Shown here in pieces: positions 34,944-43,900 of a stretch of 64,000 bases of DNA. The number at the start of each line of letters is the position of its first letter. The stretch's first letter is position 1. The notes under the pieces are model-generated. The model did no database searches. It had not been told where the DNA came from and worked only from the letters and a program-made list of their open reading frames with translations. Made by a program: the position numbers and the translations under genes. The stretch lies in the NCBI GenBank assembly GCA_017550445.1, contig JAFZOV010000141.1:15866-79865 (forward strand). Reading direction: 5' to 3'. Source of the stretch: Fibrobacter sp. GTDB lineage: Bacteria > Fibrobacterota > Fibrobacteria > Fibrobacterales > Fibrobacteraceae.

Positions 34944-36104
34944 ATGTCAACTTCTAAGTATATTGAAACTAAACTCATTCACGGTGGCATCGATGGTGAC
35001 AAGGTCACGGGTGCCGTAAACGTTCCCATTTACCAGACTTCTACCTATAAGCAGGCTGGCCTTGGCGAAAATACAGGTTGGGAATATTCCCGCACGGGCA
35101 ATCCCACGCGCGCAGCTCTCGAAGCGTTGATCGCTGACCTCGAAGGCGGTGTTGCTGGTTTTGCTTTTGCAAGCGGCATGGCCGCAACCTCTACGGTGCT
35201 TTCGCTTTTTAAGCAGGGTGACCGCATCATTATTTCGAGCAACGTGTATGGCGGAACTTTCCGCGTACTCGACAAAGTCTTCAAGAATCTCGGAATCAAC
35301 TACTCCATTGAAGATACAACGAATCTGGAAACGCTCGATACCAAGGTGACGCCCGATGTGAAGGCTTTCTTTATCGAAAGCCCGGCGAACCCGCTCTTGA
35401 CGGTGACGGATTTGGCAGGCGTTGCCGCGATTGCGAAGAAGCACGGCATTTTGACGATTGTCGATAACACCTTCATGACGCCGTATTTGCAGCGACCGCT
35501 GGAACTTGGCGCCGACATTGTGGTGCATAGCGCCACAAAGTATCTTGGCGGCCATAGCGACGTGGTGTCCGGTCTTGCTGTAACCAACAATAAAGAAATT
35601 GCAGAAAAGCTTGCATTCAACCAGAATGCAGTTGGCGCAGTACTTGGCCCATTCGATTCTTTCCTCCTGATTCGCGGAATCAAGACTTTGGGCGTGCGCC
35701 TCGACAGACATGTTGAAAATGCGGAACGCATTGCCCGCTACCTGGAACAGCACGAAGCCGTAAAGCATGTGTATTATCCGGGACTCCCGACAGCACAGGG
35801 GTACGAAATCAACAAGAACCAGGCGAAAAACGGCGGAGCCATGATTTCGTTTGAGCTCAAGGAAAATTACGATATCAAGAAATTCTTCAAGAGCCTGCAA
35901 CTGATTTCTCTGGCAGAAAGTTTGGGCGGCGTAGAAAGCCTTGTGTGCCACCCGGCTACGATGACCCACGCGTCTATTCCGAAGGAAATTCGCGAAAAGG
36001 TCGGCATTACCGACGGATTGATCCGCTTGTCTGTGGGCATCGAAAGGGTGGACGATCTTATCGTAGATATAAACAATGCTATTAATGCGGCAAGAGAGGC
36101 GTAA
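34944..36104 (+). CDS. mccB: Cystathionine gamma-lyase/synthase-type enzyme
   Basis: 386 residues, PLP enzyme with WEYSRTGNPTR, FASGMAA, and SATKYLGGHSDVVSG carrying the PLP lysine. Length and motifs fit cystathionine gamma-lyase or gamma-synthase. The gene two bases downstream is cystathionine beta-synthase-like, the arrangement of the mccA/mccB reverse transsulfuration pair, which turns homocysteine into cysteine. That context favours gamma-lyase. AAGGA ribosome site. Confidence 0.85.
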   Translation: MSTSKYIETKLIHGGIDGDKVTGAVNVPIYQTSTYKQAGLGENTGWEYSRTGNPTRAALEALIADLEGGVAGFAFASGMAATSTVLSLFKQGDRIIISSNVYGGTFRVLDKVFKNLGINYSIEDTTNLETLDTKVTPDVKAFFIESPANPLLTVTDLAGVAAIAKKHGILTIVDNTFMTPYLQRPLELGADIVVHSATKYLGGHSDVVSGLAVTNNKEIAEKLAFNQNAVGAVLGPFDSFLLIRGIKTLGVRLDRHVENAERIARYLEQHEAVKHVYYPGLPTAQGYEINKNQAKNGGAMISFELKENYDIKKFFKSLQLISLAESLGGVESLVCHPATMTHASIPKEIREKVGITDGLIRLSVGIERVDDLIVDINNAINAAREA

Positions 36105-36106
36105 TT

Positions 36107-37018
36107 ATGCATTACTATGAATCCATGCAGTCGTTGATCGGGAAAACTCCGCTTGTAAAACTTACACATGTGGGGCTCCCCGAAGGCGTAAATCTGTTTG
36201 CAAAACTCGAACTTTGGAACCCGTCGGGCAGCGTGAAGGACCGTACTGGTCTTTACATGGTAAACGACGCACTCGCCAACGGAACGCTCAAACCGGGCGG
36301 AACCATTGTGGAAGCAACCGCGGGTAACACAGGACTCGGCATCGCTTTCGCCGCCCTAAACCGCGGCATCCGTGTGATATTTGTGGTACCGACAAAGTTC
36401 TCGCAAGAAAAGCAGACACTTTTGCGTGCGCTCGGCGCAGAACTCATTAACACTCCGCGCGAAGAGGGAATGCTCGGTGCCGAAAAGAAAGCCGAAGAAC
36501 TTCTCAAGGAAATTCCTGGTTCTGTTTCGCTCAGGCAATTCCGCAATATGGCCAATCCGCTTGCTCACTACGAAACCACCGGTCCCGAAATCTATGAAGA
36601 CTTGGATGGTCACGTAGATTACGTGGTGGCGGGCGCAGGGAGTGGCGGCACATACAGCGGCATTCTCAAGTACCTCAAGGAAAAGAACCCGCAAATCAAG
36701 GGTGTGCTTGCAGACCCGATTGGCTCTACCATGGGCGGCGGCGAGCATGTAGACTACAACATCGAAGGAATCGGCAACGACTTTATCGCTGACACCATGG
36801 ACATGTCGCTGGTGGATCAGGTGGTGAAAATCAACGACGACGATGCCTTTGGCGGAGCTCGCGAACTCGCCAAGAAAGAAGGAATCATTGCGGGATCTTC
36901 GTCGGGCGCAGCATTTACTGCAGCGAAGAAGTTGATTGCATCAGGAGCTCGCGGAAACATTGTGTTTGTGGCACCTGACCGTGGCGACCGTTACTTCAGC
37001 AAGGGACTCTACGAATAA
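36107..37018 (+). CDS. mccA: Cysteine synthase / cystathionine beta-synthase (MccA type)
   Basis: 303 residues. PLP lysine in PSGSVKDR (Lys47 region), EATAGNTGLG substrate loop, FVVPTKFSQEKQ, and GSGGTYSG phosphate loop. The TKFSQEKQTLLRALGAE signature resembles MccA-type enzymes, which condense O-acetylserine with homocysteine. Coupled to mccB (two-base gap). A plain O-acetylserine sulfhydrylase (CysK) is the alternative. Confidence 0.85.
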   Translation: MHYYESMQSLIGKTPLVKLTHVGLPEGVNLFAKLELWNPSGSVKDRTGLYMVNDALANGTLKPGGTIVEATAGNTGLGIAFAALNRGIRVIFVVPTKFSQEKQTLLRALGAELINTPREEGMLGAEKKAEELLKEIPGSVSLRQFRNMANPLAHYETTGPEIYEDLDGHVDYVVAGAGSGGTYSGILKYLKEKNPQIKGVLADPIGSTMGGGEHVDYNIEGIGNDFIADTMDMSLVDQVVKINDDDAFGGARELAKKEGIIAGSSSGAAFTAAKKLIASGARGNIVFVAPDRGDRYFSKGLYE

Positions 37019-37294
37019 ATTAATTTGTTAAAGCAGGCGATAAAGAAAACTTATAACAAACAATAGATAAATAGTATGCATTTATGCCTTGATGAGTAAG
37101 AAATCATATTCTATTTTATAGCCTACAAAATTAATAGGAAAGAAAACAGCATCCAGTTCTGGTGACTTTTTCATCATTAGGAACCGATTGCTAGACTGGA
37201 TTCTTTTTTGTACTCTCCGTACAACCCGGCGCTCCTGAGAAACTCGAAGTCCTTTTCGGGAGCGCCTTTTTTACGCCTTAAACATGGAGATTGA
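37019..37294 (+). other. 276-bp leader before the sulfonate-type ABC permease
   Basis: Contains ATCCAGT / ACTGGAT (37151-37157 with 37195-37201) enclosing a 37-nt loop and followed by TCTTTTTT. A second, strong terminator follows: GGCGCTCC / GGAGCGCC plus T6 (37228-37272). Two terminator-like structures in series before a transport operon suggest attenuation or a riboswitch; no known aptamer is recognised. Confidence 0.5.
37228..37272 (+). terminator. Terminator upstream of the ABC transporter genes
   Basis: Stem GGCGCTCC / GGAGCGCC and a T6 run, 23 bp before the permease start. Confidence 0.8.
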
Positions 37295-38272
37295 ATGAAT
37301 TTTATATTGACAACATCAGGATTTTTGATAGCGTTTCTAGTGAACTTGTTTTTTCCGCAAGTAGCCGAGAATGTGCGAATTAAGGAATATGTTTTTGCAG
37401 GCTTTACGATTGACGATAATTTGGCGTACCGTTTGGTGCTGCTTGCGATTACAGCTTATTATGTTATTCATGCTGTAGTAAATTTCGTGCGAAAAGTAGG
37501 CCCCAAGAAGTCTGCAAAGTTCTATTTCGGTGCGAAATTCCGTTTCGCGATGGGATTGTCGCTTGCCGCTTGGGATATTCTCGGAACAAAGCTATTGATT
37601 CTTCCGCAGCCGTTTTTTCCGGGGCCAGCCATTATTATGGACGCGTTTCTCGGTGACACAAAATTTATCTGGCAGAATACGCTTTATTCGTTGCGGTTGT
37701 TTGCTGCCGGATTTTCGGTGGGCGTTGTCACCGGCGTTGTGACAGGCGTTCTGATCGGCTGGTATCCAAAGGCCCGTTACTGGATTTTGCCGGCGCTCAA
37801 TATTTGCGGTGTGATTCCTGCGGTGGCATGGATGCCTTTTGCACTCACGCTGTTCCCGACTTCGTTTACGGCGGCAACATTCTTGATTGCGATTTGCTCC
37901 TGGTTCCCAGTGGCAACCATGACGGCAGATGGAGTACAGGGCACGCCCAAAGCACTATTTGAACTCACGCGTACTTTTGGTGCGGGGCAGTTTTATCAGG
38001 TGTTCCATATTGCAATTCCGCATGCAATGCCGCAGATTTTCACGGGTATTTTAACGGCAGCGGCGTTCGGATTTACGACACTCGTGATGGCTGAAATGAT
38101 GGGACAGCCGGGTGGACTTGGCTATTACATTAACACCTCGAAAGTTTGGAGTGCGTATTACAAGGTGTTTGCAGCGATTATCGTGATGGCAGTTTTGTTC
38201 TCCATTATTTTGAAAGCAGTTAGCGCCGTGCAGAATTATCTTCTCCGCTGGCAAAAAGGCGTTGTGCGCTAG
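37295..38272 (+). CDS. ABC transporter permease, SsuC/TauC/NitT family
   Basis: 325 residues with about seven hydrophobic segments and the cytoplasmic EAA-type loop ALFELTRTFGAGQFYQVFHIAIPHAMPQIF (in part), typical of SsuC/TauC permeases for sulfonates, nitrate or taurine. Unusually long N-terminus, with two extra membrane segments before the usual core. GGAG ribosome site. Pairs with the ATPase gene 9 bp downstream; a matching binding protein is encoded at 42872. Confidence 0.88.
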   Translation: MNFILTTSGFLIAFLVNLFFPQVAENVRIKEYVFAGFTIDDNLAYRLVLLAITAYYVIHAVVNFVRKVGPKKSAKFYFGAKFRFAMGLSLAAWDILGTKLLILPQPFFPGPAIIMDAFLGDTKFIWQNTLYSLRLFAAGFSVGVVTGVVTGVLIGWYPKARYWILPALNICGVIPAVAWMPFALTLFPTSFTAATFLIAICSWFPVATMTADGVQGTPKALFELTRTFGAGQFYQVFHIAIPHAMPQIFTGILTAAAFGFTTLVMAEMMGQPGGLGYYINTSKVWSAYYKVFAAIIVMAVLFSIILKAVSAVQNYLLRWQKGVVR

Positions 38273-38281
38273 GAGGCTTAA

Positions 38282-39082
38282 ATGAACGATATTTTAGACA
38301 AAGAGAAAATCTTGAAAATTCGCGGCGTGAATCGTTCGTTTATAGATACACGTACTGGGGAACCTCGGCAGATTTTGAAAGACATCGATCTCTCTGTTTT
38401 TCGCGGCGAATTCATTTCGATTCTTGGGGCATCGGGTTGCGGAAAAACGACTCTTTTGCGCCTGATTGCAGGCCTTGACCCTGTACAAGAAGGAAAGATT
38501 ATCCTTGATGGCGAACCTGTGCTGGGTCCCGATTCCAAGCGCGGTTACGTGTTCCAGCAAGGTTGCCTTTTTCCGTGGCTTACAGTAGAAGACAATATCG
38601 CAATGGGCCTCAAGATTCGCGGAATTTACAAGCAGAACAAAGACAAGGTGCGCGAATATATTGAAAAAGTCGGACTAGCTGGATTTGAGAAAAATTTTCC
38701 GCACCAGATTAGCGGTGGCATGGCGCAGCGCGTGGCAATTGCCCGTGCGCTAATTAACGAACCCGAAATTTTGATGCTTGACGAACCTATGGGAGCTCTT
38801 GATTCGTTTACGCGTGCCGAGATTCAGGACTTGCTTTTGGATTTGCGTAAGGAACATGACATTACAATGATCTTAGTGACGCACGATATTGACGAAGCGC
38901 TTTACTTGTCTGACCGTATCGTCATTATGACGCCGCGCCCGGGCCGCATTAGCGAGGTGCTTGAAATTAACGATTCTTACCCGCGCGAACGTGGCGGTAG
39001 CCGATTCTTGGAAAGGCGCACCAAGATTTTGGAGCGGTTTAATTTAGCCCGCGTAAGTCCTGCGCCTGAATATATGATTTAA
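38282..39082 (+). CDS. ABC transporter ATPase, SsuB/TauB family
   Basis: 266 residues. Walker A GASGCGKTT, signature ISGGMAQRVAIARA, Walker B LMLDEPMGALD and an H-loop THD. Groups with sulfonate/nitrate/taurine importers by neighbour and sequence. GGAGG ribosome site. Confidence 0.9.
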   Translation: MNDILDKEKILKIRGVNRSFIDTRTGEPRQILKDIDLSVFRGEFISILGASGCGKTTLLRLIAGLDPVQEGKIILDGEPVLGPDSKRGYVFQQGCLFPWLTVEDNIAMGLKIRGIYKQNKDKVREYIEKVGLAGFEKNFPHQISGGMAQRVAIARALINEPEILMLDEPMGALDSFTRAEIQDLLLDLRKEHDITMILVTHDIDEALYLSDRIVIMTPRPGRISEVLEINDSYPRERGGSRFLERRTKILERFNLARVSPAPEYMI

Positions 39083-39099
39083 CCCATAAGGAGTAAACG

Positions 39100-39516
39100 A
39101 TGAAACAGTATAAAGTATTTGTTGTAGCCAATCTTGTTTTCGGCATTTTGCTGATTGCACTTACAAAATTGATTTTGCCGGTTTGCCACCCGATGGGTGG
39201 CGGTGTGATGCGTTGCGGAACATCGGCAACAGTTGATTCGATTTTGGGCCTTGTGTTGTTGGTGATTGCGGTTGCAGCGGCAGGAATTTTAAAGAAGAAT
39301 GCGCATGTTATTCTTTCGGCCTTGGCGCTTGCGACGGGAATTTTTGTTGCGTTAGTGCCGACAGTGATTGTGGGTACATGCCCGCACACTCACATGGCAT
39401 GCCACGCGGTAACGGCTCCGGTGCTTGCCATTACAGGCGTTGTGATTGCGTTATTTGCCGCAGTGAACCTGTTTTATTTGAAATTAAGGAGGCGAAATGA
39501 ACAAGACAAATCTTGA
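39100..39516 (+). CDS. DUF4418-like membrane protein
   Basis: 138 residues, four hydrophobic segments, with conserved PVCHPMGGGVMRC and GTCPHTHMACH Cys/His motifs. Fits the DUF4418 family, usually found beside a MacB-type ABC transporter, as here. Overlaps the following permease gene by 20 bp, with its ribosome site (GGAGG) inside this gene. The Cys/His pairs could bind metal or haem; that is a guess. Confidence 0.75.
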   Translation: MKQYKVFVVANLVFGILLIALTKLILPVCHPMGGGVMRCGTSATVDSILGLVLLVIAVAAAGILKKNAHVILSALALATGIFVALVPTVIVGTCPHTHMACHAVTAPVLAITGVVIALFAAVNLFYLKLRRRNEQDKS

Positions 39517-40705
39517 TTTGATTATTGAAAATTACTTGCGCAACCCGTTCCGGAGTTTTGGACTTTCGCTGTTGATTGCGCTTTTGGCTGCAGTGCTCTT
39601 GGTGGCCGGACTATTGTCGCTTTCTTTGTCGAAGGGGCTGAACCGATTGTCATCGCGCTTGGGTGCCGATGTGATTGTCATTCCCCAAGGCAGCGAGATT
39701 AACGACCAGAGCGTTCTTTTGCTGGGAGATTCTAAATACGCTTACTTGCCGCAGGGCCTGCTCGAATTTATTCGCGGGCTGAACGGTATTGAAAACGCGA
39801 CTCCGCAATACTACTTGACTTCGTTGAGTTCGAGCTGCTGCGATCAGAAAGTTGCAATTATCGGTTTTGATCCAGCAACTGATTTTGTGATCCAGCCTTG
39901 GATTCACGAAGTATTTACGGAAAAGATTCCCAAAGGAGCGATTGTTGTCGGCAGTGAAATTCATGTAGAAGAAAAGAAAACCGTCAAATTCTTTGGCCAC
40001 GAATACCCTGTGGCAGCCACTCTTGAACCGATTGGCAACAAGCTTGACCAGGCCGTATTTGTAGATATTTCAACTTTGGCAACCATCCGTGAAGCGGCTC
40101 AGGAAAAGGGCGTGACATTCTTGTACCAAAACGAAAGCGATGCGGTCAGCTATTCAAGTATTTTGATCAAGCTTGCCGAAGATGCCGATTTGGAACGGTT
40201 GTCTCGCGAGATTCATACCCGATTTGACAATGTGCAAATTCGCAGCCGAAAAGATATGTTTTCTGGGCTTGAAAAGTCGGCCGATTTCTTGCAGGTTGTG
40301 CTGTGGGTAATTGTTACATTCTTCTTAATTATAGCGGTTGCCGCAATCGTGATTTCGTTTTCGCTTTCGACGCGTGAACGCAGGCGTGAATATGCACTGC
40401 TTCGCATTGTAGGCTTTACCCGCAAGCGCTTAAGGACTCTTGTTTTGGGCGAATCGCTGTTGGTGTCGGCAGCCGGAGCTTATATCGGTCTGTTGCTTGC
40501 AAGCGTCGCCTTTTTCACTTTTAAAATCTGGATTGGCGAACATGTGAATGTGCCCTTTATTGTTCCAGGAAATGCTGAAATTGTGGCAGTTTATACCGTG
40601 GTGATCCTGCTCTTGCATTCTGTGGGCCCGGTAGCTGTTTATGGCGTGGCAAATAAGGTGAGCAAAATTGATGCCTACGCCGCTTTAAGGGAGGTAGAAC
40701 ATTGA
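39497..40705 (+). CDS. FtsX/MacB-type ABC permease
   Basis: 402 residues: one N-terminal membrane helix (about 20-42), a large extracytoplasmic domain with a Cys pair (SSCCDQK), then three C-terminal membrane helices of the FtsX type. These move substrates from the periplasmic side (lipoprotein, peptide or drug efflux). Start overlaps the DUF4418 gene; stop overlaps the ATPase start (TTGA). Confidence 0.88.
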   Translation: MNKTNLDLIIENYLRNPFRSFGLSLLIALLAAVLLVAGLLSLSLSKGLNRLSSRLGADVIVIPQGSEINDQSVLLLGDSKYAYLPQGLLEFIRGLNGIENATPQYYLTSLSSSCCDQKVAIIGFDPATDFVIQPWIHEVFTEKIPKGAIVVGSEIHVEEKKTVKFFGHEYPVAATLEPIGNKLDQAVFVDISTLATIREAAQEKGVTFLYQNESDAVSYSSILIKLAEDADLERLSREIHTRFDNVQIRSRKDMFSGLEKSADFLQVVLWVIVTFFLIIAVAAIVISFSLSTRERRREYALLRIVGFTRKRLRTLVLGESLLVSAAGAYIGLLLASVAFFTFKIWIGEHVNVPFIVPGNAEIVAVYTVVILLLHSVGPVAVYGVANKVSKIDAYAALREVEH

Positions 40706-41415
40706 TTTTAAACGTCTCTAATTTATACAAGACTTATACACGCCGCGGCGAAGAATTTAACGCCGTCGAAGACGTAGAATTTTTTGCCTGGTCTGGCGAT
40801 TTCTCGGTAATCTATGGCGAATCAGGGAGTGGAAAGAGTACACTCTTGTCGCTACTTTCGGGAATTAATCGTCCCAGCAAGGGTTCCGTGATTTTTAACG
40901 GTGCAGATTTTACGAACCTTTCGGACGCCGAAATTTCGGTGATTCGGAACGAAAAGATTGGCTACGTGCCGCAAGAATCCGTCTTCTTGCCCCATTTTAC
41001 GGTGCTTGAAAACATCTTGTTGCCCCAAGCGCTCCGCGACGGCAAAAAGATTGAGGTTCGTTCTATCGCTGACTTGGTTGACGTAGATATTGCCGCGAAG
41101 CTTGAAACTTTAGGCATTGCGCACTTGGTGCACGAAATGCCTGCGGAACTTTCAGGTGGCGAACTGAAAAGAGCTGCAATTGTGCGAGCCCTAGCGAACA
41201 AGCCCGAAATTGTAATCGCTGACGAGCCGACAAGCAACCTCGACGAAACCAACGGCAAGATTGTCTTTGACCTTTTGGCCGAACTAGCGCAATCGGGAAC
41301 ATCGGTGCTTGTGGCAACCCATGATTCTCGTGGTTTTAAGTATGGCGACCGCGTTTACACCATGCATAAGGGGCGGCTATTGCCCAATGGCGAATCTGAT
41401 TACGGCGGACTATAA
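40702..41415 (+). CDS. ABC ATPase, LolD/MacB family
   Basis: 237 residues. Walker A GESGSGKST, signature LSGGELKRAAIVRAL, Walker B IVIADEPTSNLD. TTG start preceded by GGGAGG and overlapping the permease stop. Forms an exporter with the two preceding genes. Confidence 0.88.
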   Translation: MILNVSNLYKTYTRRGEEFNAVEDVEFFAWSGDFSVIYGESGSGKSTLLSLLSGINRPSKGSVIFNGADFTNLSDAEISVIRNEKIGYVPQESVFLPHFTVLENILLPQALRDGKKIEVRSIADLVDVDIAAKLETLGIAHLVHEMPAELSGGELKRAAIVRALANKPEIVIADEPTSNLDETNGKIVFDLLAELAQSGTSVLVATHDSRGFKYGDRVYTMHKGRLLPNGESDYGGL

Positions 41416-41453
41416 CGCTATAAAAAAAACTGATATTTCTGTATAAAAACAAA

Positions 41454-41487
41454 GTATTAGAAAAATCGAAAACCCCTTTCTATTTTT
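41454..41487 (+). promoter_or_regulatory. Sulfur-regulon promoter of the metY3-methyltransferase-cupin operon
   Basis: GTATTAGAA-N15-TTCTATTTTT, the shared pattern with two changes in the first box and exact 15-bp spacing. It lies 34 bp before the metY3 start. Confidence 0.7.
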
Positions 41488-41521
41488 CGCATTGAAAAAA
41501 GTTATAACGAGAGGTAATATA

Positions 41522-42856
41522 ATGGCTAATAAAGCATCTAAGAAATCTACAGCAATCGATGTTACGAATCCGGCAAATTGGAATTTTGGCACCAAGTGTT
41601 TGCAGGCGGGCTGGAAGCCGAAAGTTGGCGAACCCCGCGTATTGCCCATTTTTCAGTCAACTACTTACAAGTACGAAGACGTTGATGATGTGGAACGCCT
41701 GTTTGCGCTAAAGCAATCGGGCAACAAGTATACGCGTACAGGAAATCCCACCGTTGCCGCTTTTGAAGCGAAAATTACGGAATTGGAAGGTGGCGTAGGC
41801 GCTGTGGCAACGGCTTCGGGCCAATCGGCGGTGCTTCTCGCGATTTCGAACTTGGTAAAGGCTGGAGACCACATTGTGGCTTCTAAGGCGGTGTATGGCG
41901 GGACCTACACGCTGCTTGATGTTCGACTTTCAAAGCTTGGTGTGGAAACCACCTTTATTGATCCGCAAGCACCCATTGCAGAGATTCGCAAGGCGTTCCG
42001 CCCCAATACCAAGGTTCTCTTTGGCGAAACCATCGGAAACCCGGCACTTGGTGTTTTAGATTTTGAAAAGTTCTCGAAGCTCGCCAAGGAATTTGACGTT
42101 CCGTTCCTTGTTGATAACACCCTTGCCACACCATTCTTGGTAAAGCCTTTTAAGCATGGCGCGAATGTAGTCATTCATTCTGCGACCAAGTATATTGACG
42201 GCCACGCAGTCGCCCTGGGCGGCGTAGTAATCGATGGCGGTAATTACAATTGGGAAAATGGAAAATTCCCGGACTTGGTAAATCCCGATGCACAATACGC
42301 CAATACTTCTTATACCGAAAAATTTGGTCGTGCGGCTTACATTGTCAAGGCCCGTGCGCAGTTTTTGCGCGATTTCGGGGCTGCGTTAAGCCCGTTCAAC
42401 GCATTCCTCTTGAATTTGGGGCTTGAAACGCTCCATTTGAGAATGCCGCAGCACAGTTCAAATGCTTTAGCCTTGGCGGAATACCTTTCCAAGCATCCGG
42501 CAGTAAACTGGGTCAACTATCCGGCTTTAAAATCTAGCCCGAATAATAAATTGATTCGCAAGTACTTTGATTATCAAGGCGGTAGTGGCGTGCTGACCTT
42601 TGGACTCAAGGGCGGTAAGGCGGCCATCCGTTCGTTCGTGAAGGCGTTGAAGGTCGCAGCCTTGGTAGTGCATGTGGGTGACGCCCGCACAAGCGTTTTG
42701 CACCCGGCAACAAGCACCCATTCGCAGTTGTCCCTTAAGGATAGACTTGCGGCAGGAATCCCCGAAGATATGATTCGCGTGTCGGTCGGTATCGAAGACT
42801 CGCGTGATATTATCGCGGATTTTGAACAAGCAATTAAGGCTAGCACCAAGAAATAA
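41522..42856 (+). CDS. metY: O-acetylhomoserine sulfhydrylase (copy 2 of this subtype)
   Basis: 444 residues, same family as the gene at 33465 but clearly diverged. N-terminal extension with NWNFGTKCLQAGW, KYTRTGNPT, ATASGQSA, and SATKYIDGHAVALGG with the PLP lysine (Asp replaces the usual Gly). ATG 41522 follows GAGAGG. First gene of an operon with a binding protein, a methyltransferase and a DMSP-lyase-like cupin, so it may use methanethiol released from methylated sulfur compounds. Confidence 0.9.
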   Translation: MANKASKKSTAIDVTNPANWNFGTKCLQAGWKPKVGEPRVLPIFQSTTYKYEDVDDVERLFALKQSGNKYTRTGNPTVAAFEAKITELEGGVGAVATASGQSAVLLAISNLVKAGDHIVASKAVYGGTYTLLDVRLSKLGVETTFIDPQAPIAEIRKAFRPNTKVLFGETIGNPALGVLDFEKFSKLAKEFDVPFLVDNTLATPFLVKPFKHGANVVIHSATKYIDGHAVALGGVVIDGGNYNWENGKFPDLVNPDAQYANTSYTEKFGRAAYIVKARAQFLRDFGAALSPFNAFLLNLGLETLHLRMPQHSSNALALAEYLSKHPAVNWVNYPALKSSPNNKLIRKYFDYQGGSGVLTFGLKGGKAAIRSFVKALKVAALVVHVGDARTSVLHPATSTHSQLSLKDRLAAGIPEDMIRVSVGIEDSRDIIADFEQAIKASTKK

Positions 42857-42871
42857 TAAAGGAGCGTATAA

Positions 42872-43891
42872 ATGAAATTCATTCAAACACTGTTGTCTAT
42901 CGCAGCAATTTTCACCTTAAGTTTTGCACTCATTGCCTGCGAAGAAAAAAACGAAAAGAGCGAAGAAACCGCCTTTAAATTCGGCACGGTCGAAATCCCA
43001 GTTTCTGACGGCACCCTTTGCATTGCCCCATTCTTTGTAGCAAAGGAAAAAGGCTTCTTTGCTAAAGAAGGCCTTGATGTCAAATTCGTTTCGGCAAATG
43101 CAGAAACGAGAAAAATCGGGCTCAACAACGGCACCTACGCCATCACCAATTCTGACTTCGCATTTTTCCAGTCCGTTGAAAATGGCGTAAACATCAAGGT
43201 TGTGGCCGGATTCCATGTCGGTTGCATTCACCTGTTGGTCAAGAAGGGTTCTCCGATTCGCTCGGCACAAGATTTGAAGGGCAAAAAGATTGCCGTGAAC
43301 GCCATTGGCGCTACTCCACACCAAGCAACTGTTCTCTGGCTCGAAGCAAACGGAGTGTCTGCTATAAACGATGTGCAGTTCTTGCCTTATGCCGATGGAA
43401 ACTTAGCTTTGGAAGCCTTGCAGCGCGAGCAGGTTGATGCAACGGCTCTCTGGGATCCGCTTGGTAGCCTCGCTGCCGCTGACGGCAGAGCCGATGTGCT
43501 GATGGATTTGGCAACAGACCCTGTTTACGCCGGTCGCTATTGCTGCTTCTACTATGTTTCTGGCGTGATTCTCGAAAAGGAACCTGCAAAGATTGCAGCC
43601 CTGCTCCGCGCCTTGGAACAGGCTCAAGCCTGGATTAGCGAACACCCCGAAGAAACGGTGGAACTCATGCAGGCCGGTAAGCATTCCGCTATTGAAGACA
43701 AAGCTTTTGCAACGACCCTGATTAAGTCTTACGAATACCAGACTCCTGAACAAAAGGAAAAGAGTGGCAGAAACTTGAAGGCCGACTTGCATTACTTTGC
43801 AGATTTGTTGCACAAAGTCGGATACTTGCAGCTGAACGCCGATGAATTTACCGACAAGATTTATCGCGAAGTAGATTTGAATTTGAAGTAA
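42872..43891 (+). CDS. Sulfonate/organosulfur-type ABC binding lipoprotein
   Basis: 339 residues. Lipoprotein signal ending FALIAC (Cys23), then an NMT1/SsuA fold (FFVAKEKGFFAKEGLDVKFV, KGKKIAVNAIGATPH). Probably the binding partner of the permease/ATPase at 37295-39082. It is anchored in the membrane rather than free. Ligand unknown; the neighbourhood suggests a sulfonate, DMSP or S-methylmethionine. Confidence 0.88.
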   Translation: MKFIQTLLSIAAIFTLSFALIACEEKNEKSEETAFKFGTVEIPVSDGTLCIAPFFVAKEKGFFAKEGLDVKFVSANAETRKIGLNNGTYAITNSDFAFFQSVENGVNIKVVAGFHVGCIHLLVKKGSPIRSAQDLKGKKIAVNAIGATPHQATVLWLEANGVSAINDVQFLPYADGNLALEALQREQVDATALWDPLGSLAAADGRADVLMDLATDPVYAGRYCCFYYVSGVILEKEPAKIAALLRALEQAQAWISEHPEETVELMQAGKHSAIEDKAFATTLIKSYEYQTPEQKEKSGRNLKADLHYFADLLHKVGYLQLNADEFTDKIYREVDLNLK

Positions 43892-43900
43892 GGTGGGTGA

